A stretch of 64,000 nucleotides of DNA from NCBI GenBank assembly GCA_900542035.1, contig UQMJ01000002.1:124001-188000 (forward strand), given 5' to 3'. This DNA comes from an uncultured Clostridium sp. (GTDB lineage Bacteria; Bacillota; Clostridia; Lachnospirales; Lachnospiraceae). Positions 59,242-64,000 of this stretch are shown here, one piece after another. The notes beneath the pieces were generated by a model. That model ran no database searches, was not told the DNA's origin, and was given only the letters and a program-made list of their open reading frames with translations. The first letter of the stretch is position 1. The number at the start of each line of letters is the position of its first letter. Position numbers and translations under genes: made by a program.

Positions 59242-61536
59242 TTACCTATTCTGGCGGTTCCGATTGTAATTAATCAGGCAGCCGGCCTTTACAATCTCCC
59301 GCTCTTCGGCTGTCATATCTGTAATGTACAGCTTGATTTCTTTTATTGTATCTCCGATTACATACGCCTTGATGTTCTGCAGATCCCCGTCTAATGCCTT
59401 GCGGATTCCTGGGATATAAATGTAGTCTCCTACTTCGAATTCCGGTTCTTCTTCCATCTGGAATGGCAGCATTCCCCAGTTCATTACGTTGGAACGGTAA
59501 CGTTTGGTAGCGTATTCCCTGCAGATATTCGCCAATCCGCCGATTACTCTCTGACAGCTGGCTGCCTGCTCTCTGGCAGATCCATCTCCTGGCTTTACTG
59601 CATAAACCATGCTTCCAATCTCTGTATCCATTACCTGGATTTCTTCATTTCCGGAAATGGTGCGGATCTTTGCAAACACATTCTTTAACTCTTCATCCAG
59701 CTCCAGCGGATTCTGTCCTGCCGTTCTGGCCTTTTCTAACTTGTCCACTTCTTTCGTACGTCCCACATACTCCGGATCTCTTCTGGACAGAGTAAATTCT
59801 GCCAGTCCCAGAGGATTCGAACGGTAAGAAGAGGTTTCTCCGGATGGGATTAATTCATCTGTCGTGGTAACCGGATCCATAATTCTGGAGCAGACTTTTA
59901 CCACGATATTATCAGCCAGAGGGCTCATTTCCGGCCAGTCCTTAATGTTGGGGCCGTAAACCAAATCTGCTTTTTTGTCGCCTTTTTCAAATCCAAAATA
60001 GACTCTGTGATCGTAAGAAGTACGGTCAAATTCGTATGCCGGAACCTTTCCGAAGCAATCCATTCCCTCTGCGGAAGTCAGAATACCGCCGTTTGCCGCT
60101 GTTGCCGCAATGGAACGGGCATCCATAAGAGCCACTGCCGCCATCTGTCCGTTGCCAGGCTTGGAACCTTCCCGATTGGGGAAGTTTCTGGTTGTGTGGC
60201 GGATACTTAACCCATTGTTGCAAGGGGTGTCTCCGGCTCCGAAGCATGGGCCGCAGAACGCTGTACGGATGATTGCTCCGGCTGCCATTAAATCAGAAAC
60301 CGCGCCTTTTTTTACCAGATCTGCAAATACCGGCTGGGAAGATGGGTAAACTGCCAGTGAAAATTCATCGCAGCCGCAGTTCTTTCCTTTCAATGCATGA
60401 GCTGCCTCGATTACGTTGGTATAGTTGCCGCCTGCACATCCGGCGATAATTCCCTGCTGAACCAGAAGCTTGCCATCTTTAATCTTATCGGTCAGGGTAA
60501 AGGACGCATTCTTTCCGCCAATCATTTCTGCGTTCTTTTCTACTTCTCTTAAAATGTCGGAAAGGTTTGCATTTAATTCGTCAATCTCATAGGTGTTGCT
60601 TGGATGGAACGGCAACGCAATCATTGGCTTAATGGTGCTTAAATCTACATAAACGCAGCCGTCATAGTAAGCAACCTCTGCCGGATTCAATTCTTTATAA
60701 TCGTCTCCCCGTCCATGCATGGTCAAATATGCCTTTGTATCCTCATCCGTCTTCCAGATAGAAGTCAGACAGGTTGTCTCTGTAGTCATTACGTCTACGC
60801 CGTTTCTGAAATCCGTGTCCATAGAAGCAATACCAGGGCCTACAAATTCCATGACCTTGTTTTTCACATATCCGTTTTTAAAGACCGCGCCAATAATGGC
60901 CAGGGCAATATCCTGCGGTCCTACGCCTGGATTGGGCTTTCCGTCCAGATAAATGGCAACTACTCCTGGATAAGCTACGTCGTAGGTATCTCTAAGAAGC
61001 TGTTTTACCAGCTCGCCGCCGCCTTCTCCTACCGCCATGGTTCCCAGAGCGCCGTAACGGGTGTGGCTGTCGGAACCTAAAATCATCTTGCCGCAGCCTG
61101 CCATCATCTCTCTCATGTACTGGTGAATGACCGCAATATGGGGAGGAACATAGATTCCGCCGTATTTCTTTGCAGCAGAGAGACCAAACATATGGTCATC
61201 CTCATTAATTGTGCCTCCTACTGCGCACAGCGTATTATGGCAGTTGGTCAGCACATAGGGAATCGGAAACTGCTCCATACCAGACGCCTTTGCGGTCTGA
61301 ACAATGCCTACAAATGTAATATCATGGGATGCCATGGCATCAAACCGCAGCTTTAAGTGTTCCATATTGTCCGCTGTATTGTGAGCGCTTAAAATGGAAT
61401 AGGCAATCGTTCCCTTTTTTGCTTCTTTTTTATCTGCAGCTTTCCCAGTCATTGCTTCTACTTTCGCGGGATCCGACTCTGGAATCAGGGATGTGCCGTT
61501 TACCAGATATACGCCGCCGTCATATAATGAAATCAT
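59242..61536 (-). CDS. Aconitase-family hydratase, YbhJ-like
   Basis: A 764-residue aconitase-superfamily protein. Substrate and cluster blocks include G-S-D-S-H-T-R-Y-G-A-L-G-T, G-C-A-G-G-N-Y, F-C-G-P-C-F-G-A-G-D, and the C-terminal swivel with Y-R-S-N-V-M-N-W-G-M-L-P-F. Cysteines compatible with a [4Fe-4S] cluster are present. It matches the uncharacterised YbhJ/hydratase branch rather than AcnA, AcnB or LeuC. Its substrate is unknown; the Cof-HAD gene is cotranscribed. Confidence 0.85.
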   Translation of the reverse strand: MISLYDGGVYLVNGTSLIPESDPAKVEAMTGKAADKKEAKKGTIAYSILSAHNTADNMEHLKLRFDAMASHDITFVGIVQTAKASGMEQFPIPYVLTNCHNTLCAVGGTINEDDHMFGLSAAKKYGGIYVPPHIAVIHQYMREMMAGCGKMILGSDSHTRYGALGTMAVGEGGGELVKQLLRDTYDVAYPGVVAIYLDGKPNPGVGPQDIALAIIGAVFKNGYVKNKVMEFVGPGIASMDTDFRNGVDVMTTETTCLTSIWKTDEDTKAYLTMHGRGDDYKELNPAEVAYYDGCVYVDLSTIKPMIALPFHPSNTYEIDELNANLSDILREVEKNAEMIGGKNASFTLTDKIKDGKLLVQQGIIAGCAGGNYTNVIEAAHALKGKNCGCDEFSLAVYPSSQPVFADLVKKGAVSDLMAAGAIIRTAFCGPCFGAGDTPCNNGLSIRHTTRNFPNREGSKPGNGQMAAVALMDARSIAATAANGGILTSAEGMDCFGKVPAYEFDRTSYDHRVYFGFEKGDKKADLVYGPNIKDWPEMSPLADNIVVKVCSRIMDPVTTTDELIPSGETSSYRSNPLGLAEFTLSRRDPEYVGRTKEVDKLEKARTAGQNPLELDEELKNVFAKIRTISGNEEIQVMDTEIGSMVYAVKPGDGSAREQAASCQRVIGGLANICREYATKRYRSNVMNWGMLPFQMEEEPEFEVGDYIYIPGIRKALDGDLQNIKAYVIGDTIKEIKLYITDMTAEEREIVKAGCLINYNRNRQNR

Positions 61537-61568
61537 ATGGATTCCTCCTATCGTAATTTGCTCCTTTA

Positions 61569-61597
61569 TTTATAACATTAATAAGGAGACTTTACAA
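61569..61597 (-). promoter_or_regulatory. Extended -10 promoter of the YbhJ-like gene
   Basis: Minus-strand TTGTAA (61597-61592), a 17-nt spacer and TGT-TATAAA (61574-61569), about 35 nt before the start. In 61598-61826 I see only small hairpins and no gene. Confidence 0.7.
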
Positions 61598-61826
61598 GTC
61601 CAAGAAGTTTCCCCGTCTGTTTTCTGTTCATTTTCATTCAGGAGCTGAATCAGCTGTATCCATTTTTCCTGAATCCTGGGCGGCTAAGACTATCATATAT
61701 TTTTATCTGGATTATTGTCTTTTGGATTGTATCTCCTATCTTCGAGCTCTCTAATATGGAATCTCTGCTACATCGTTATAATTACCTGGCTCAGGTAATT
61801 ATTTTTCCTTGTATTATAAAATTACT

Positions 61827-62912
61827 TTAGAGAATAATCAGTTCTTTTGTTGCTTTAGTAAAATTTTCAAATCCCTGTTCGGTCACCACTCCCATATCTT
61901 CAATACGTACTCCAAATTCATCCGTTAAATAAATTCCTGGTTCTACTGTCATTACCACACCAGGCCTTAAAACTTCTTCCTCCACTTCATTAAATCTGGG
62001 ATTTTCATGGCCGTCCAGCCCAATGCTATGTCCTAATCCATGTTCAAAGCATCCATCAAAGCCAGCTTCTTTAATAAAGTCCCTGGCAATTTTATCAACC
62101 TCTTTTCCTTTCATTCCTGGATGAATATTGTCCAAAGCTTGTTTCTGGGCCTGCTGCACTATTTGATACACTTCCTTTTGTCTGGATGAAATTGTACCAA
62201 ATCCAAAAGTTCTCGTCATATCTGAACGATAACCCTGAACAATAGCTCCAAAATCAATCATTAGCAAATCTCCGTTTTCAATGACTTTATCCCCAAAACC
62301 ACCATGCGGCAGTGATGTTTTTACACCAGAAGAAGAAATATATCCAATATCAAATCCTTCTGAGCCCTGGCGAATCATAAACGTTCCTAAAGCCATGCGA
62401 ATATCAGATTCTTTCATTCCAATCCTTGCAACATTTAAGATGTGGTCATAAGCCCTGTCTGCAATTTTCTGAGCCTGTCTCAAATAGGTAAGTTCTTCTT
62501 CATCTTTAATCTTTCTACATTCCTTTACTATGTTATCAGCACAGAACGTTTCATCTAGTTTAACTCCCTCTAGCATAGATACCAATTTCTGATACCGCTT
62601 CCATGAAAGAATCCCTGTTTCAAATCCCAGGCATTTAATCTTCCAGTCTTTTATACATTTTCTGATTCCTTCATCAATATTTTTACATAACTTTACATCA
62701 CAATCTTTTACGCCTGATACTGCCATCTGATAATAACGAAAATCCACCAGAAGTACTGCTTTTGTCTCTGTTACAAGAAGGCTTCCCTGCCAGACATCTG
62801 CCCTCGTCAGATAATGCCGATTACTTCTGTCTTCTATCAGAACACACTGTATCTGACTATTCTTTAATGCTTTCTGTATTTCTTCAATTCGATTTTTTAA
62901 TTTCTTTTCCAT
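61827..62912 (-). CDS. M24B Xaa-Pro peptidase
   Basis: About 361 residues, a creatinase-like N-domain (1-125) and a pita-bread metallopeptidase domain. Metal ligands appear in L-L-M-I-D-F-G-A, S-D-M-T-R-T-F, G-L-G-H-S-I-G, V-E-P-G-I-Y and V-R-I-E-D-M-G. It cleaves X-Pro bonds in peptides. The start M-E-K-K-L (GAGG upstream) is preferred over the frame to 63047, which would overlap the permease gene. It follows that permease by 20 nt. The base composition looks AT-rich. Confidence 0.9.
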   Translation of the reverse strand: MEKKLKNRIEEIQKALKNSQIQCVLIEDRSNRHYLTRADVWQGSLLVTETKAVLLVDFRYYQMAVSGVKDCDVKLCKNIDEGIRKCIKDWKIKCLGFETGILSWKRYQKLVSMLEGVKLDETFCADNIVKECRKIKDEEELTYLRQAQKIADRAYDHILNVARIGMKESDIRMALGTFMIRQGSEGFDIGYISSSGVKTSLPHGGFGDKVIENGDLLMIDFGAIVQGYRSDMTRTFGFGTISSRQKEVYQIVQQAQKQALDNIHPGMKGKEVDKIARDFIKEAGFDGCFEHGLGHSIGLDGHENPRFNEVEEEVLRPGVVMTVEPGIYLTDEFGVRIEDMGVVTEQGFENFTKATKELIIL

Positions 62913-62932
62913 TTTCCTCGTAAGCTTCCTTT

Positions 62933-63772
62933 CTAGCCCTTCACTGCACCTGCAAAGCTTCCACCTTTCTGGAACTTTTCTAAAATCAAATATAACACAA
63001 TAATCGGAATTGTAACTAAAGTAGTTCCTGCCAAAATAACTGGCCATGGAGTTGACAGTCCTTCGCTGATAGGCAGCAGCGAAATCGTTACAATTAACGT
63101 ATACTTGCTTTGCTTTCTAAGATATAACAAAGGCCAGAAGAAATCATTCCATCTTGAAATTAATGTAACTGCTCCCCAAGATGCCAATGCTGGCTTAATA
63201 ATCGGAACTACTATCTTCGTAAAAATTCCAAAGTCACTACAGCCATCTATTTTTGCGGCTTCAATCAGTTCATCTGGTACATCTGAAATGTATTGATTCA
63301 TGTAAAATATGCCTATCGCCGTAGCAATCTTTGGTATAATTAAAGACCACAAACTGTTAATCAAATTCAGCTTCTGCATAATGATGAACAGCGGAACTGC
63401 TCCCACTTCAGCAGGAACCAACATTGTGGCAATAATAAAATAAAATAGAAATGTTCTGCCTGGAAAACGATATTTTGAAAATGCAAAACCCGCCAGCGCA
63501 CAAAAAAATAATGAAGTTATCGTCCCTATAATTGTGGTAAATGCGCTGTTAAACGTATTCTGACAAACTGGAATCAACTCAAACAGACGCTTGAAGTTAT
63601 CCAAAGTAGGATGTTCTACCCATAAAGAATGAAATCCTGTCAGACTTTCTTTTGTGTCTTTGAACGCAATCAGACACATCCACGCAATCGGGAATAGGCA
63701 CACCAAAACAATCAATGCCAGTAATAAGTGGACAGCAATGGATGCAGCCCGTTTTTTGGTTCTGTAATCCAT
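62933..63772 (-). CDS. ABC importer permease, MalG type
   Basis: A 279-residue permease with six membrane segments and the EAA loop L-I-E-A-A-K-I-D-G-C-S-D-F-G-I. It pairs with the permease cut by the right edge (1-nt TAATG overlap). Such pairs import sugars or related solutes; the binding protein would lie beyond the window. Confidence 0.9.
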   Translation of the reverse strand: MDYRTKKRAASIAVHLLLALIVLVCLFPIAWMCLIAFKDTKESLTGFHSLWVEHPTLDNFKRLFELIPVCQNTFNSAFTTIIGTITSLFFCALAGFAFSKYRFPGRTFLFYFIIATMLVPAEVGAVPLFIIMQKLNLINSLWSLIIPKIATAIGIFYMNQYISDVPDELIEAAKIDGCSDFGIFTKIVVPIIKPALASWGAVTLISRWNDFFWPLLYLRKQSKYTLIVTISLLPISEGLSTPWPVILAGTTLVTIPIIVLYLILEKFQKGGSFAGAVKG

Positions 63773-64000
63773 TATACCACCTCCCCTTGACGCTTTCTTG
63801 CTATAAACTGAATGACAGACACAATCGTCAAAAGTATCATCATAATTACGCCGATTGCTGATGCATATCCCATGTTAAATACATTGAATCCTGATTCATA
63901 CATATATTGGAACAACGATGTATTGGATGTTCCAGGTCCTGGCAAAATATAGGGTTCATTAAATATTTTCCACATATCCACTGTCAGGGTAACAGAACAG
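63772..64000 (-). CDS. ABC importer permease, MalF type, N-terminus cut by window edge
   Basis: The last 75 or so residues of a MalF/UgpA-type permease. The frame is open to the right edge and runs L-T-V-D-M-W-K-I-F-N-E-P-Y ... S-L-F-Q-Y-M-Y-E-S-G-F, followed by the final membrane segment and a basic tail R-K-R-Q-G. The GTG near 63981 is internal, not a start. Confidence 0.85.
   Translation of the reverse strand, partial: CSVTLTVDMWKIFNEPYILPGPGTSNTSLFQYMYESGFNVFNMGYASAIGVIMMILLTIVSVIQFIARKRQGEVV

Noticed and set aside
61780..61800. AATTACCTG/CAGGTAATT hairpin as terminator of the M24 peptidase
   Set aside because: The T-run is on the plus strand, away from the direction of that gene, and no plus-strand gene ends here.

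Overview
The window looks like chromosomal DNA of a Gram-positive, spore-forming anaerobe of the Clostridia, most likely a Lachnospiraceae relative. Evidence: a SpoVAF/GerA-family spore protein, QueH instead of QueG, an HPr with both His15 and Ser46, a GlpP antiterminator, DUF1836 and YerC-type regulators, an anaerobic GlpA-type glycerol-3-phosphate dehydrogenase module, strong GGAGG ribosome binding sites and sigma-A type promoters. Most genes lie on the minus strand. No tRNA, rRNA, CRISPR array, intact IS or prophage was seen. Both window edges cut through genes: a PAP2 phosphatase at the left and an ABC permease at the right.

Layout. 1-3.4 kb: PAP2/phosphopantetheinyl transferase, HPr, queH and rpoD. 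3.4-7.6 kb: an argF - small membrane protein - birA - mutY - lipid kinase operon with a clear promoter. 7.6-14.6 kb: patatin, SPFH/NfeD pair, and a MATE - nadE - rRNA methylase cluster. 14.6-20 kb: Rrf2 regulator with tcdA, an sdpRI autoregulatory pair, a candidate promoter-to-terminator small RNA (about 16893-17034), GNAT and SpoVAF. 19.5-32.4 kb: a glycerol / glycerophosphodiester regulon (glpP, GDPD, three-gene ABC importer, G3P dehydrogenase with FAD oxidoreductase and DUF1667, glpK with MgtC). At least two, probably three, of its transcripts have a leader terminator; two of these share a near-identical 21-nt motif, which points to GlpP antitermination. 32.5-42.5 kb: YitT, NhaC, SseB-like, a LysR/split chromate transporter pair, a glycosyltransferase-MarR fusion, a sirtuin SirTM with a zinc macrodomain, and an HxlR regulator. 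42.5-48.6 kb: oppABCDF, with a leader terminator before oppA and three hairpins between oppA and oppB. 48.6-50.9 kb: MATE pump and divergent MerR regulator sharing a 19-bp-spacer promoter. 50.9-52.8 kb: an AT-rich AlbA/schlafen-type gene followed by gene debris and a 58-bp direct repeat. 52.8-64 kb: RlmD-type methylase, acidic-tail membrane protein, pcrA, DUF1836, YerC, Cof-HAD, a YbhJ-like aconitase-family hydratase, and a sugar ABC permease/M24 peptidase operon.

How it works together: the central block imports glycerophosphodiesters or G3P-like solutes, hydrolyses them (GDPD), phosphorylates glycerol (GlpK), oxidises G3P (GlpA-like complex) and is governed by GlpP. Several small regulator/target modules (Rrf2-MATE, SdpR-SdpI, MerR-MATE, LysR-ChrA) show visible operators or promoters. 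The most unusual items are the small RNA, the shared Glp leader motif, the GT2-MarR fusion, the SirTM-macrodomain pair without its usual lipoylation partners, and a three-copy family of intergenic palindromes.
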